Source: Flavobacteriaceae bacterium
Lineage (GTDB): Bacteria > Bacteroidota > Bacteroidia > Flavobacteriales > Flavobacteriaceae
DNA: 40,423 nt
Direction: 5' to 3'
NCBI GenBank assembly: GCA_002691685.1
Contig: NZIQ01000089.1
Span: 6,283-46,705, forward strand
Both the position numbers and the translations under genes were made by a program. The notes under the pieces are model-generated. The model did not search any database, was not told where the DNA came from, and saw nothing but the letters and a program-made list of their open reading frames with translations. Positions within the stretch are counted from its first letter, which is position 1. Each line of letters opens with the position of its first letter. This document shows, one piece after another, positions 29,300 to 40,005 of this stretch.

Positions 29300-31378
29300 T
29301 TAATTCGCACTCATCTTGCGCATCTTTTCGGCCAAGTCTGCGATGGCCTTAGCATACCTATTGTCCCATTCTTTGAGTTTTTTAGTTCTTTGAATGGCAA
29401 GCTCGTATTCGATTCCGGGTAAAATCCAAGAAGCGTATCCCGAAAACGGATCTGATGAGGCGTAAATTGATTTAAACCAATCTCCATAATACATGCCTTT
29501 TTGGTCGATAAAGCTCTTTTCTAATGCGATTAATTGTCGATTTAAGAATTGAATTTCTACCGCGCTTAGATTTATATCATTCAATCTATTCGACAAATTT
29601 TCTGTGGCAGATGTTGCAACCTTACTTAAATCATTGATGGCTTGTCGTGTTTTTTCAAATCCTTCAAAACCTGATTTTAGTTCCCGTACTTTTTCTTCAG
29701 CGCGATCAAAATGCATCGTTAAATCATTGGGGTATCTATTGAGATCGTAGGGAATCAGCGTCGCATTGGCCAATCTCAAACTCATAATACCTGCAAACTT
29801 TTCTATGGTAGCACCCATTTGAAATTCAGGATCAACGAAACGCTCGTAATAACGAAATGAATCATAATTTGAGTGATATACCGTTGTGCCTCCTGCTCCA
29901 CCACTCATTGAAGGTACTCCGACATGCATATAAAAACCGATATGGTCAGAACCTCCTCCTAAATTTCCAATTGATGGTGCTTCTTTTGCACCCCTCCACT
30001 GATCGTATAAGGACAATTCTGAATAAGGATAATCAACTTCCTTAGCAGTAGCTAACACTAATTCTTTTAAACTAGGAGAAGAAGATGCTCCAAATCGTTT
30101 TCCGGATACCCCACCATCAAAATTCATATAGGCCACCGCCTTCGCATTGAGTTCATCTCGCATCTCTTCAACCCATTCAGCAGATCCTATAACACCGTGC
30201 TCTTCAGCATCCCAGTGTCCAATTAAAATTGACCTTTTTGGCCCTTTGCCTTCTTTTACTAATTTTCCTAGAGTTTCACTTAAACTAATTAGCATAGCCG
30301 TTCCACTATTCGGGTCAGTAGCTCCAAAGCCCCAAGCGTCGAGGTGACAACCTAATATAATCCACTCATCAGGATATACGCTACCTTTTACAGTTCCTAT
30401 AACGTTGTGAACGCGAACAAACTCTCTTGGTTGATTTACTTTAAGGAATACTTTCAGGTCAGACCCTCCCTGCAATCTATAGGTAAAAGGAAGACCTCCT
30501 TGCCATCCACTTGGCACTACATCACCATTCATCTGACCTAAAATTTCTTTGGCTGCACCATAACCAATTGGTGTTACTGGAATGCTATGCAATTGAGTAT
30601 CCTCAGGTTTTTTGCGTTTTATTTTGATATCACCATCTAAAGGCAAGGCCGGTTCATAAGGCGTAAGAGGATCTCCAGTAAAATCTTCTGTCAACAAAGA
30701 TCCTCTTTGTATAGTGCTTTCAGAATAGTAAGGCCCTTCGGGATACCCCAAGCCCTTAAAATAACCGCTGTCCATTGGGTCTGTAAATATGATTAAACCT
30801 GAGGCTCCAGCAGCCTCAGCAAACTTAGCCTTGTATCCTCTAAAATTTCCGCCATATCGAGCAATAACGATTTTGCCGCTAACATCAATCCCCATATCTT
30901 GAAGCTTTTCAAAATCTTCTTTTCTCCCGTAATTGGCGTAAACAACCTCAGCAGTTACCTCGCCCGAACCTGAATAGGCATTCCATCCCTTCCAGAGATC
31001 TTCATCTGAAGAAAAAGGATCGCCTTCAACGATATCTTCCTTCATCGAAAGCGGCTGTCTTTTCGGCTGAACGATTTCAAGATAAGACTCACCAGGTGCT
31101 TTAGACATATAGATGTCGTATGGATATTTCTTCACGGATAAGCCCCCATTGCTCATGCTTTTTGCGATATAGTCAATGACATCATTATTGGCCTTACTAC
31201 CAGCAACATGAGGTTTCTTGGTTAATTCTTTAAGGTGTATTTTAAATCTTGTCTCGTCAATAAGGTTGGTAAATAGTTCCTCTGTAGCGAGCTGATTTTT
31301 CCAATCTGATGCGGTAAATCCAGTTTGTGCAGCGGCACTTAGGCTTAGCATACTCAAAAGAAAAAGGCATTTTTTCAT
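29300..31378 (-). CDS. M28 family metallopeptidase (glutamate carboxypeptidase II-like) with PA and TfR-dimer-like regions
   Basis: LGCHLDAWGFGATDPNSGTA, GHWDAEEHGVIGSAEWVEE; PA-like segment KIVIARYGGNFRGYKAKFAEAAGASGLIIF. Confidence 0.9.
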   Translation of the reverse strand: MKKCLFLLSMLSLSAAAQTGFTASDWKNQLATEELFTNLIDETRFKIHLKELTKKPHVAGSKANNDVIDYIAKSMSNGGLSVKKYPYDIYMSKAPGESYLEIVQPKRQPLSMKEDIVEGDPFSSDEDLWKGWNAYSGSGEVTAEVVYANYGRKEDFEKLQDMGIDVSGKIVIARYGGNFRGYKAKFAEAAGASGLIIFTDPMDSGYFKGLGYPEGPYYSESTIQRGSLLTEDFTGDPLTPYEPALPLDGDIKIKRKKPEDTQLHSIPVTPIGYGAAKEILGQMNGDVVPSGWQGGLPFTYRLQGGSDLKVFLKVNQPREFVRVHNVIGTVKGSVYPDEWIILGCHLDAWGFGATDPNSGTAMLISLSETLGKLVKEGKGPKRSILIGHWDAEEHGVIGSAEWVEEMRDELNAKAVAYMNFDGGVSGKRFGASSSPSLKELVLATAKEVDYPYSELSLYDQWRGAKEAPSIGNLGGGSDHIGFYMHVGVPSMSGGAGGTTVYHSNYDSFRYYERFVDPEFQMGATIEKFAGIMSLRLANATLIPYDLNRYPNDLTMHFDRAEEKVRELKSGFEGFEKTRQAINDLSKVATSATENLSNRLNDINLSAVEIQFLNRQLIALEKSFIDQKGMYYGDWFKSIYASSDPFSGYASWILPGIEYELAIQRTKKLKEWDNRYAKAIADLAEKMRKMSAN

Positions 31379-31447
31379 AGTTCAGAAATTTTGAATTTTC
31401 TATTCTTTAAATGTAAGTATTTTAGAGGCATTCAATATTTTAGTCTT

Positions 31448-32953
31448 ATGAAAAAACATGCACTTCTTTTAAGCTCATTGCTGTTTACTTCAGTTTGGGC
31501 TCAAAATCAAAAAGAACTTGAGCAGGTTGTAGCCCAAGAAATTCAAACGAGTTTTGAACAATTTAAGGCTTTACTAAGTCTTCCTAATGATGCTAATTAT
31601 CCTCAGGATATTGCGCAAAACATCAATTGGATTGAATCGGCCTTTGAAAAAAGAGGGTTTTCGACCGTACAAATCGAAACTGAAGGAGCACCACTAGTAC
31701 TGGCCCAACGAAATTTTCACAAAAAAGCATCAACACTTTTGGTCTATCTTCAAGTTGATGGACAACCTGTAGATTCTACTCGATGGTTTCAAGAAAATCC
31801 CTATAAAGCTGCCCTAAAATCTCAAAATAGTGATGGTAGCTGGATTGAAATACCTTGGGAAAACATAAAAAACTACGATCCAGAATGGAGGATTTTTGCC
31901 CGTTCTGCAAGTGATGCCAAAGGGCCTATTACCATGTTTTTAAGTGCTGTAGATGCACTAGAGCGCCTTAAGATGATTCCTGATTTTAACATTAAAGTAA
32001 TTTTAGATTTCGAAGAAGAATTAGGTTCTCCCAACCTTCCAGCAGCTGTGCTTCAAAACAAATCTATTCTGAAAGCGGATAGACTGGTCATTTTTGATGG
32101 TCCAAGGCATCGCCTCAATAAGCCAACACTAACTTTCGGGGCAAGAGGTATTTCTACGATTCAACTCACTACTTATGGACCGATTGTGCCTCAGCACAGT
32201 GGTCACTTTGGAAATTATGCTCCAAATCCCGCTTTTAAATTGGCCAGACTGCTTAGCAGCATGAAAGATGAGGAAGGTAAGGTTCTTATTGAAGGGTATT
32301 ACGACGGAGTGATTTTAGATGAAGAAACCAAAAAAATATTAGCCCAAACCCCTCAAGATGACGAGCTTCTTAAAGAGGTTTTACAATTAGCGGTCTTTGA
32401 CAAAGTGGCCGACAACTATCAAGAAGCTATTCAGTATCCTTCACTCAATATTAGAGGAATGCAATCTGGTTGGATTAACGAAGAAGTTCGAACAATTGTT
32501 CCTGCGTGGGCAAGAGCTGAAATCGATGTACGGCTAGTCAAAGAAATAAGTGCAGAGCGACTGATTGGATTGATTAAAAAACACGTCGAAGATCAGGGTT
32601 TTCTGGTGCTGGATAGAGAACCCACAAAGGAAGAGCGAAAAACACATAAGAACATCGCTACCATGACCTCTGAAATTTCCTACCAATCTTTTAGAACAGA
32701 CCTCAACGGTCCTACGGGTAAATGGCTGCAATCGGCCTTGATAAGAGGTTTTGAAGAGAAGCCTATTCTACAGCGCATGAGCGGGGGGTCTATCCCTATA
32801 GCTCCTTTTGTCAATGCCTTAGATGTTCCGGCGGTAACTGTGCCCACAGTGAATCGAGACAACAATCAACACAGCCCAAATGAAAATATTAGAGTGGGTA
32901 ATTACGTCGAAGGAATAAAAACAATATTGGCTATCTTAACCGAACCTTTTTAA
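31448..32953 (+). CDS. M20 family metallopeptidase, secreted
   Basis: Second Met gives a signal peptide MKKHALLLSSLLFTSVWAQ; VYLQVDGQPVD, ARSASDAKGPI, LDFEEELGSPNL. Confidence 0.87.
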   Translation: MKKHALLLSSLLFTSVWAQNQKELEQVVAQEIQTSFEQFKALLSLPNDANYPQDIAQNINWIESAFEKRGFSTVQIETEGAPLVLAQRNFHKKASTLLVYLQVDGQPVDSTRWFQENPYKAALKSQNSDGSWIEIPWENIKNYDPEWRIFARSASDAKGPITMFLSAVDALERLKMIPDFNIKVILDFEEELGSPNLPAAVLQNKSILKADRLVIFDGPRHRLNKPTLTFGARGISTIQLTTYGPIVPQHSGHFGNYAPNPAFKLARLLSSMKDEEGKVLIEGYYDGVILDEETKKILAQTPQDDELLKEVLQLAVFDKVADNYQEAIQYPSLNIRGMQSGWINEEVRTIVPAWARAEIDVRLVKEISAERLIGLIKKHVEDQGFLVLDREPTKEERKTHKNIATMTSEISYQSFRTDLNGPTGKWLQSALIRGFEEKPILQRMSGGSIPIAPFVNALDVPAVTVPTVNRDNNQHSPNENIRVGNYVEGIKTILAILTEPF

Positions 32954-32954
32954 T

Positions 32955-33362
32955 TTGAAATCAGAAAAAATGAATAGAGCATTATTACTCACACGTGTTG
33001 TTTTTGGCTTTTTGATGGTTTACTTACACGGAATTCCAAAACTTATGGGAGGCCCTGAAAGATGGCAAAGACTCGGAAGTTCTGTAACCGGTTCACTCGG
33101 CATAGATGGTGTCAATGTTTTCTTTGGATTCATGGCTATGATGGCTGAAACTCTTGGAGGTATTTTGATTTTGCTGGGATTGTACACCAGAATTAGCGCT
33201 TCTTTTTTAGCTTTTACCATGCTAATTGCTTTCTCTGGGCACCTCGCACGAGATGGCTTTGCAGGATCTGAAAAACCACTTTTATTCTTGGTTTATTTTA
33301 TCAGTTTAATACTAAGTGGTGCAGGGTCATTTAGCATCGATAAAATATGGAGAAAAAAATAG
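32955..33362 (+). CDS. DoxX family membrane protein
   Basis: 4 TM, ALLLTRVVFGFLMVYLHGIPKLMGG, ETLGGILILLGLYTRISA. Confidence 0.82.
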   Translation: MKSEKMNRALLLTRVVFGFLMVYLHGIPKLMGGPERWQRLGSSVTGSLGIDGVNVFFGFMAMMAETLGGILILLGLYTRISASFLAFTMLIAFSGHLARDGFAGSEKPLLFLVYFISLILSGAGSFSIDKIWRKK

Positions 33363-33429
33363 TTCTCTACTAGCCGATTGTGCTTTTTAAAGAGGCGCTA
33401 ATCAAAAGATAAGACAACCAATTACTACG

Positions 33430-34374
33430 ATGACAAGAAAAAAATTTTTGAATTATTCGGCTCTGGCTACGGCTAGCCTGTTAACCCCCTCTTTTATGAT
33501 GAATAGTAAAAATTATGCCTTGGGGCTCGGTTTATTTTCTGTTCCGAAAGGATTGAATGACGATCTTGAAGGTACCCTTGATATGCTTGCCTCTATTGGT
33601 TTTGAAGAACTTGAAGTTTTTGGGCCTTATACCTTTAGTGATGAAAAAACAAAACAAGAATGGGCTGCCACTTCTCAAATGCTAGGCTTTAGCGCAAGTG
33701 GATTCTACGGTCACACTCCTGAAGATTTTGTATCAAAAGTAAATGACAGAGGAATGAGTATTCCCTCCATGCACACAGATATTGAAACCCTACAACACAA
33801 TATGTCTGCTTTGGGTGAGGCCGCGCGTAAGATTGGTGCGACCTATGTAGTATTACCCGCCTTGCCAGAACCTTATCGAAAGAACCTAGACGACTACAAG
33901 CGAAGTGCAGAACTCTTCAATGAGATTGGTAAAAATGCACGTGAAGAGGGCATTCGCTTTGGCTATCACAATCACGGATACGGTTTAAAACCATGGGGAA
34001 CAGAGAGACCCATGGACCTTATACTCGAGCAAACAGATCCTGACTTGGTATTCTTTGAAATGGATTTGTTTTGGACCACTGCAGGAGGTATCAATCCTAT
34101 AGAATTATTAGACAAATATCCCAACCGATACAAAATGCTTCACATCAAAGACATGAAGCCTATCAAAGAGTTTCAAGGAGACGGCTCAAGCCCACAGGAA
34201 TGGTTTGGTTTATTTTCGAATATGACCTCTTGCGGAAAAGGTGATATCGATTTAGATGGAATCATCAAAAAGAGCAAAGAAATTGGTGTCGAACATTTCT
34301 TTGTCGAACAAGATATGGTCGTGCAACCTGAAGTTGCGCTCAAAGAGAGTTTTGATTATCTAAAAACCCTGTAA
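33430..34374 (+). CDS. Sugar phosphate isomerase/epimerase-like TIM-barrel protein with export signal
   Basis: MTRKKFLNYSALATASLL; FEELEVFGPY, IRFGYHNHGYGLKP, MLHIKDMKP, FFVEQDM. Confidence 0.83.
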   Translation: MTRKKFLNYSALATASLLTPSFMMNSKNYALGLGLFSVPKGLNDDLEGTLDMLASIGFEELEVFGPYTFSDEKTKQEWAATSQMLGFSASGFYGHTPEDFVSKVNDRGMSIPSMHTDIETLQHNMSALGEAARKIGATYVVLPALPEPYRKNLDDYKRSAELFNEIGKNAREEGIRFGYHNHGYGLKPWGTERPMDLILEQTDPDLVFFEMDLFWTTAGGINPIELLDKYPNRYKMLHIKDMKPIKEFQGDGSSPQEWFGLFSNMTSCGKGDIDLDGIIKKSKEIGVEHFFVEQDMVVQPEVALKESFDYLKTL

Positions 34375-34471
34375 TAAAACATCGCGCATTCTCTTGATGA
34401 ATGGTGGGCCAATGACAATGGCCATCTTTCTATTCAAATGCTATTGCTACTGACCCTTAACCAAACGGGAA

Positions 34472-36070
34472 TTAATTAGCGTTCAAAAAGCCCTCTTCGA
34501 GTAATGGAATTTGAAAACGCTCAATTTCAGAGCGCCGGTGTGCTTGGCGAAAATACGCGTCTGCCTGCTCAATGAGCTGCGGATGCTGATCAGCGATATT
34601 GTTCTCTTCTGCTGGATCTTTTTTCAAGTTGTAAAGCTCCAGACTCGGCGGCAATTTATCTTTGAGATGTGTCCAAACCAATTTGTAATCACCAAAACGA
34701 ATAGCCAACTGCCCACCGTATTCAGGAAACTCCCAATATAAATAGTCGTGTTGCTGTTGATCCTCCTCCTCCAGTAAGGTGGGTAAAAAGCTAACCCCAT
34801 CCTGTTCAGAGGTGATTTCAAAAGAGGCTAAATCAGCTAGAGTTGCCAGTAAATCGTATTGTATTGAGATGTGGTCTGTTTCAGACCCGGCTCTAATTTG
34901 ATTCGGCCAAGAGGCAATCATAGGTACGCGAATACCTCCTTCGTAAACAAAGCCTTTTCCGCGTCCACGCTCTTCACCAAAAGGACCTGATGAGTTAAAA
35001 AATTCACCGTCAGTCCCGCCAGAAAAGGTTACACCATTGTCTGAGCTAAACAAGATTAGCGTGTTTTCGTACACTCCCTTTTCTTTGAGTTTTTGAATAA
35101 GTCTCCCAACGTTTTCATCAAAGTAAGAAATCATTGCTGCATAAGTTGCTCTCGGATTTTGGTTGGGAAAGTAACCTCTGTCTCCCAAATAGGGTTCTTC
35201 TTCTCCAAATTTTTCAATGTAATAATTTACCCAACGCTCAGGTGCTTGTAGAGGGTTATGCGGAATTGGTGAGGCCCAGTATAGAAAGAAGGGCTCTTCA
35301 GTGGAAGCCTCTTCTACAAAAGCACTCATTTTATCGTACATCAAATCTGGTGCAAATTCGTTAAGTTTAAAATTATGATAGCTCTTTTCATTATAAGGGT
35401 CAGCCCCTTCTTCAAGTTTGGTGTGCGGTGCAATCGCCTCATTGTTAAGGTAAACTCGATTGAGATTTTCGTACAAATGCGTAGGATAAAAGGTGTGAGC
35501 GATACGTTGACAGTTATACCCATAAAAGTAATCAAAGCCCATTGTTGTTGGAACAGAATGAGAGTCAGGTGAACCTAATCCCCACTTACCTACCATTGCT
35601 GTTTGATAACCTGCTGACTTTAAATAATGTGCAAGAGTTTTTGTGTTTTCAGGCATCGGTCGTTGCCCTTCTAAGGTTGAATCTTTGACCATCTCGTGAT
35701 AATCCCAAACCTTACCTCTTGATCTCATCTCATCATTTCCTCTGATGAAAGCATGGCCAGAATGTTGCCCAGTCAGCAGCATATATCGAGCGGGAGCACA
35801 TACAGGGGCGCTAGAATAATGCTGTGTAAACTTCATGCCAGAGGCGGCCAAAGCATCTATGTTAGGGGTTTCTATTTTGAGTTGCCCATAGGCTCCAAGC
35901 TCGCCATAACCAAGGTCATCAGCTAAAACATAAATGATGTTTGGTCTTGTTTCTTTTACCTTCTTTGAAGGTGTACACGAATTTAACCCCAAGATTGCTA
36001 TAAGGATTGCGGTTATGCCTCTTAACAAATGCTGTATGCCTCTCATATTCAATTTCTTTTGTTTTGTCAC
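34472..36070 (-). CDS. Sulfatase (arylsulfatase family), lipoprotein
   Basis: NIIYVLADDLGYGELGAYGQ, APVCAPARYMLLTGQHSG (formylglycine motif CxPxR), GKWGLG; lipobox GLNSCT. Confidence 0.93.
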   Translation of the reverse strand: MTKQKKLNMRGIQHLLRGITAILIAILGLNSCTPSKKVKETRPNIIYVLADDLGYGELGAYGQLKIETPNIDALAASGMKFTQHYSSAPVCAPARYMLLTGQHSGHAFIRGNDEMRSRGKVWDYHEMVKDSTLEGQRPMPENTKTLAHYLKSAGYQTAMVGKWGLGSPDSHSVPTTMGFDYFYGYNCQRIAHTFYPTHLYENLNRVYLNNEAIAPHTKLEEGADPYNEKSYHNFKLNEFAPDLMYDKMSAFVEEASTEEPFFLYWASPIPHNPLQAPERWVNYYIEKFGEEEPYLGDRGYFPNQNPRATYAAMISYFDENVGRLIQKLKEKGVYENTLILFSSDNGVTFSGGTDGEFFNSSGPFGEERGRGKGFVYEGGIRVPMIASWPNQIRAGSETDHISIQYDLLATLADLASFEITSEQDGVSFLPTLLEEEDQQQHDYLYWEFPEYGGQLAIRFGDYKLVWTHLKDKLPPSLELYNLKKDPAEENNIADQHPQLIEQADAYFRQAHRRSEIERFQIPLLEEGFLNAN

Positions 36071-36212
36071 TAGTTAGAATGTCATTATTTATCCAATAAT
36101 AGTAAATTTATGAAACACCTTGAGGTTAACTGAATTGATTTTGATGGGATAAGTGTATTTGCTTCCCACAAAAAATGGTGTTAAATTCTAGGTTCACTAA
36201 CTATACTAACTA

Positions 36213-37556
36213 ATGAAAAAACAATGGTCTTTGGTCTTACTCTTTGCAGTAAGCCTCACTTTCGCGCAACAAGGAATCCCGAATTATCAGCCCTCTGAGG
36301 AAAATTTAACCGCACGTGAGTGGTTTCAAGAGGCCCGTTTTGGTCTTTTTATCCACTGGGGTGTTTATAGTGTTTTGGGAGACGGTGAATGGGTGATGAA
36401 CAATCAGAATATTGCCGTTGATACCTATGAAAAATTACCATCATTCTTTAATCCTATTGATTTTGATGCAGAACAATGGGTTGAAATGGCTAAAAATGCG
36501 GGAATGAAATACATTACGATTACCAGTAGGCATCACGATGGTTTTTCGATGTTTGATACAGCCGCCGAAGACTACAATATAGTAGATGCAACTCCTTTTA
36601 AACGAGATGTCTTGAAAGAGCTTGCAGAAGCTTGTAAAAAAGCAGATGTCAAGTTGTTCTTTTATTATTCTCTACTCGATTGGAGAAGTGATGATTATTT
36701 CCCTCGAGGTCGCACTGGATTGGGTATAAAAGGGCGTAAAAATGGAGACTGGAATGCGTATATCGCTTTTATGAAGCAGCAACTCACTGAGCTTTTAACG
36801 AATTACGGAAAAATTGGAGGAATATGGCTTGACGGACATTGGGACCAAAAACAATGGGACGGAAAAAAATTCGGCAAACTCAATGTAGATTGGCATTATC
36901 GCGAATTGTATCAGTTGATTCACGATTTACAACCCCATGCCTTGATCGGAAACAATCATCATATCGCACCCATTTCAGGAGAGGACTTTCAAATGTTTGA
37001 AAAAGATCTTCCTGGTCAAAACACTACAGGTTGGGGAACTTCAGCTTCAGATATCGGTCAACTGCCCTTAGAGGTTTGTGAGACCATTAATGGATCTTGG
37101 GGGTTCAACCTTCAAGACAACAAACATAAATCGTCTAAAGAGCTTATTCACTTATTGGTCAAATCTGCTTCTTACGGTAGTAACCTCTTATTAAACGTAG
37201 GTCCAATGCCTAATGGAAAAATTCAAACTGAACACCTCAGATCACTTTCAGAAATTGGATTGTGGCTCAATCAATACGGTGAAACAGTATACGGAACCAG
37301 GGCTGGTATTTTAGAACCCAACAATCAATTGGCTTCTACGCGAAAAGACCACAAAGTTTACCTTCACGTGCTCGATCCAGAACACAACGTCATTTTTTTA
37401 AGAGACGTTCCTGAAAAAATCAAATCAGCTAAACTTTTTGGAACCTCAAAAAAGGTGAGATACGAACAAAACGACTTGGGGTTGACCATAGCTATTCCAA
37501 AAGCTGAAATGGACCTGATTAATACGATTATCGAATTAGAACTCAAAAAGCCCTAA
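36213..37556 (+). CDS. Alpha-L-fucosidase (GH29)
   Basis: FGLFIHWGVYS, TSRHHDGFSMF, GGIWLDGHWD (nucleophile Asp region), LLLNVGPMPNG. Confidence 0.92.
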   Translation: MKKQWSLVLLFAVSLTFAQQGIPNYQPSEENLTAREWFQEARFGLFIHWGVYSVLGDGEWVMNNQNIAVDTYEKLPSFFNPIDFDAEQWVEMAKNAGMKYITITSRHHDGFSMFDTAAEDYNIVDATPFKRDVLKELAEACKKADVKLFFYYSLLDWRSDDYFPRGRTGLGIKGRKNGDWNAYIAFMKQQLTELLTNYGKIGGIWLDGHWDQKQWDGKKFGKLNVDWHYRELYQLIHDLQPHALIGNNHHIAPISGEDFQMFEKDLPGQNTTGWGTSASDIGQLPLEVCETINGSWGFNLQDNKHKSSKELIHLLVKSASYGSNLLLNVGPMPNGKIQTEHLRSLSEIGLWLNQYGETVYGTRAGILEPNNQLASTRKDHKVYLHVLDPEHNVIFLRDVPEKIKSAKLFGTSKKVRYEQNDLGLTIAIPKAEMDLINTIIELELKKP

Positions 37557-38323
37557 TGCAAGACCTTCAAGATAAAACTGTCGTCGTCACGGGAGGCGCA
37601 AGTGGAATTGGAGAGGCCTTGGTTCAGACTTTTGCACAAGCTAGAGCTCTAGTTTACCTCATAGACACGAATTCTAGTCAAGCCGAACAAGTAGTCGAAT
37701 CCATCGGTTCAGAAAAAGTCAAATTCTTATACTGTGATGTCTCCAAACACGAGGATTTTCATGAGCTCGCAACCAAAATTGAAGCGGAACATCCGGTAGA
37801 CATTCTGATCAATAATGCAGGAATTCCTCATGTGGGTTCGCTTGAAAAAACGGATGTAGACGATTTAAACAGATTATATGAGGTCAATATTAAAGGGGTG
37901 TACAATGGAATGCATGCCTTTATTTTACACATGAAACAACGAAAAAAAGGTGTAATTCTAAACATGGCTTCAATTGCCTCAAGTGTAGGTATAAGTGATC
38001 GCTTTGCGTACTCTATGACCAAAGGAGCTGTGCTGACCATGACCTATTCTGTGGCCAAAGATTATGTTGAACACGGCATTCGCTGCAATAGTATTTCACC
38101 AGCACGGGTTCACACCCCTTTTGTCGATAGTTTTATCAGAGAAAACTATCCTGAAAAGCAAGAGCAAATGTTCGCTCAGCTTGCAAAAACCCAACCCATA
38201 GGGCGTATGGCTTCCCCTGGAGAAATCGCAAAGTTTGCGCTATTTCTTTGTTCGGATGACGCTGCCTTTATAACAGGAACAGACTACCCCATAGATGGTG
38301 GATTTATAAAATTAAACAGTTAA
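37556..38323 (+). CDS. SDR oxidoreductase, probable 2-keto-3-deoxy-L-fuconate dehydrogenase
   Basis: VVTGGASGIGEAL, NNAG, YSMTKGAVLTMT (YxxxK), PIDGGF; role inferred from operon context. Confidence 0.82.
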   Translation: MQDLQDKTVVVTGGASGIGEALVQTFAQARALVYLIDTNSSQAEQVVESIGSEKVKFLYCDVSKHEDFHELATKIEAEHPVDILINNAGIPHVGSLEKTDVDDLNRLYEVNIKGVYNGMHAFILHMKQRKKGVILNMASIASSVGISDRFAYSMTKGAVLTMTYSVAKDYVEHGIRCNSISPARVHTPFVDSFIRENYPEKQEQMFAQLAKTQPIGRMASPGEIAKFALFLCSDDAAFITGTDYPIDGGFIKLNS

Positions 38324-39181
38324 ATGAAACTCGCACGATACGGGGCCATAGGCCAAGAAAAACCAGCTGTACTCACAAAAAACGGAAATCTCATAGACGT
38401 CAGCGCATTCACATCTGACTTTGACCAAAACTTTTTTGAAAATGACGGTATACACAACTTAAAGCAATGGTTGTCTGAGCATGAGAACAGCTGCACTATA
38501 GTCTCTTCAGATCAGCGACTTGCCGCTCCTCTAAGTCAAGTTTCGAAAATAATTTGTGTTGGGCTCAACTATTCTAAACACGCATCTGAAAGCGGAATGA
38601 CTTTGCCAAAAGAGCCTGTTCTTTTTTTTAAAGCGAACTCAGCTATTTGTGGCCCTAATGACCAAATTACTATACCTAAAAATGCTACAAAACTCGATTG
38701 GGAGGTAGAACTCGGGGTAGTTATAGGCAAAAAGGCCACCTACGTTTCTAGAGCTAATGCCTTCTCTCATATTGCTGGATATGTTTTACACAATGATTAC
38801 AGTGAAAGAGCCTTTCAGTTAGAACGTGAAGGCCAGTGGGTAAAGGGAAAAAGTCACGACACTTTTGCTCCACTTGGGCCTTATTTAGTAGGTCGAGACG
38901 AAATTGCAGACCCGCACAAACTAGACCTTTGGTTAAAGGTAAATGGTGAAAGACTTCAAGATAGCAACACCTCTGATTTGGTTTTTAAAATTGACGAATT
39001 GGTGAGTTATATCAGTTCATTTATGACCTTACTTCCGGGAGATATCATTTCCACAGGTACCCCGTCTGGTGTTGGTCTAGGATTTGATCCTCCCAAATAT
39101 TTGAGTCCGGGAGACGTAGTAGAATTAGGCATTGAGGGCTTAGGAAAAGCGCGACAAGAAATTATAAACTACCCTCAATGA
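38324..39181 (+). CDS. Fumarylacetoacetate hydrolase family, probable 2,4-diketo-3-deoxy-L-fuconate hydrolase
   Basis: ICVGLNYSKHASESG, DWEVELGVVIGKKA, DYSERAFQ, STGTPSGVGLGFDPPKYLSPGDVVELGI. Confidence 0.87.
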   Translation: MKLARYGAIGQEKPAVLTKNGNLIDVSAFTSDFDQNFFENDGIHNLKQWLSEHENSCTIVSSDQRLAAPLSQVSKIICVGLNYSKHASESGMTLPKEPVLFFKANSAICGPNDQITIPKNATKLDWEVELGVVIGKKATYVSRANAFSHIAGYVLHNDYSERAFQLEREGQWVKGKSHDTFAPLGPYLVGRDEIADPHKLDLWLKVNGERLQDSNTSDLVFKIDELVSYISSFMTLLPGDIISTGTPSGVGLGFDPPKYLSPGDVVELGIEGLGKARQEIINYPQ

Positions 39182-40005
39182 TCATTGACAGCCATCAGCA
39201 CTTTTGGACCTACCACCCTAATACTCATGCGTGGATTGACTCCAGTATGTCCGCCATAGCTAGAGATTTCAAACCTACTGATTTGGAAAAGGTCTATGAG
39301 CAAGCCGATGTTCAGGGATGCGTTGCTGTGCAAGCGGCACAGACAGAACAAGAATCTATAATGCTTTTTCATTACGCGCAACAGTACGACATTATAAAAG
39401 GTGTTGTAGGCTGGTTAGACCTCTGTGCAAATGATCTAAAAGACAAACTTGAGCACTACACCCAAAACGATTTTTTTAAAGGCCTGAGACATATCGTTCA
39501 AGACGAGGAAGATGATTTCTTTATGTTAAGAGATGATTTTCAGCAGGGCATTTCACAGTTACAAAAGTTTGACCTCACTTATGACATCCTGATTTATCCC
39601 AAACAATTCGAAGCTGCTATAGCGCTGACCCAAAACTTTCGCGATCAGTATTTTGTGCTTGATCATCTAGGAAAGCCTCAATACAATCTTCCTATCGACA
39701 TGTATTGGGCAGAACAAATTGAACGACTTGCAGATCAGCCCAAAGTTTACTGCAAACTCTCTGGAATTTTTACTGAAATACAATCAAAACCATGGCAAAT
39801 AGAACAGATTCTACCCTATTTAGATCACGTTGTTCGCTGTTTCGGTACGGATAGACTACTCTACGGTTCAGACTGGCCAGTTTGTTTATTAGCTTCGAAC
39901 TTTAACGATCACTTGGATTTGTTGAAATCCTACTTTTCGCTGAGCGATCAAAAGGATATTGAAAAAGTTTTTTCTACGAACTGTATTCACTTTTATGATT
40001 TATGA
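39178..40005 (+). CDS. Amidohydrolase, probable L-fuconolactonase
   Basis: IIDSHQHFWTY, VGWLDL, FVLDHLGKP, VYCKLSG, LLYGSDWPVC; 4-bp ATGA overlap with the upstream gene. Confidence 0.87.
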   Translation: MIIDSHQHFWTYHPNTHAWIDSSMSAIARDFKPTDLEKVYEQADVQGCVAVQAAQTEQESIMLFHYAQQYDIIKGVVGWLDLCANDLKDKLEHYTQNDFFKGLRHIVQDEEDDFFMLRDDFQQGISQLQKFDLTYDILIYPKQFEAAIALTQNFRDQYFVLDHLGKPQYNLPIDMYWAEQIERLADQPKVYCKLSGIFTEIQSKPWQIEQILPYLDHVVRCFGTDRLLYGSDWPVCLLASNFNDHLDLLKSYFSLSDQKDIEKVFSTNCIHFYDL

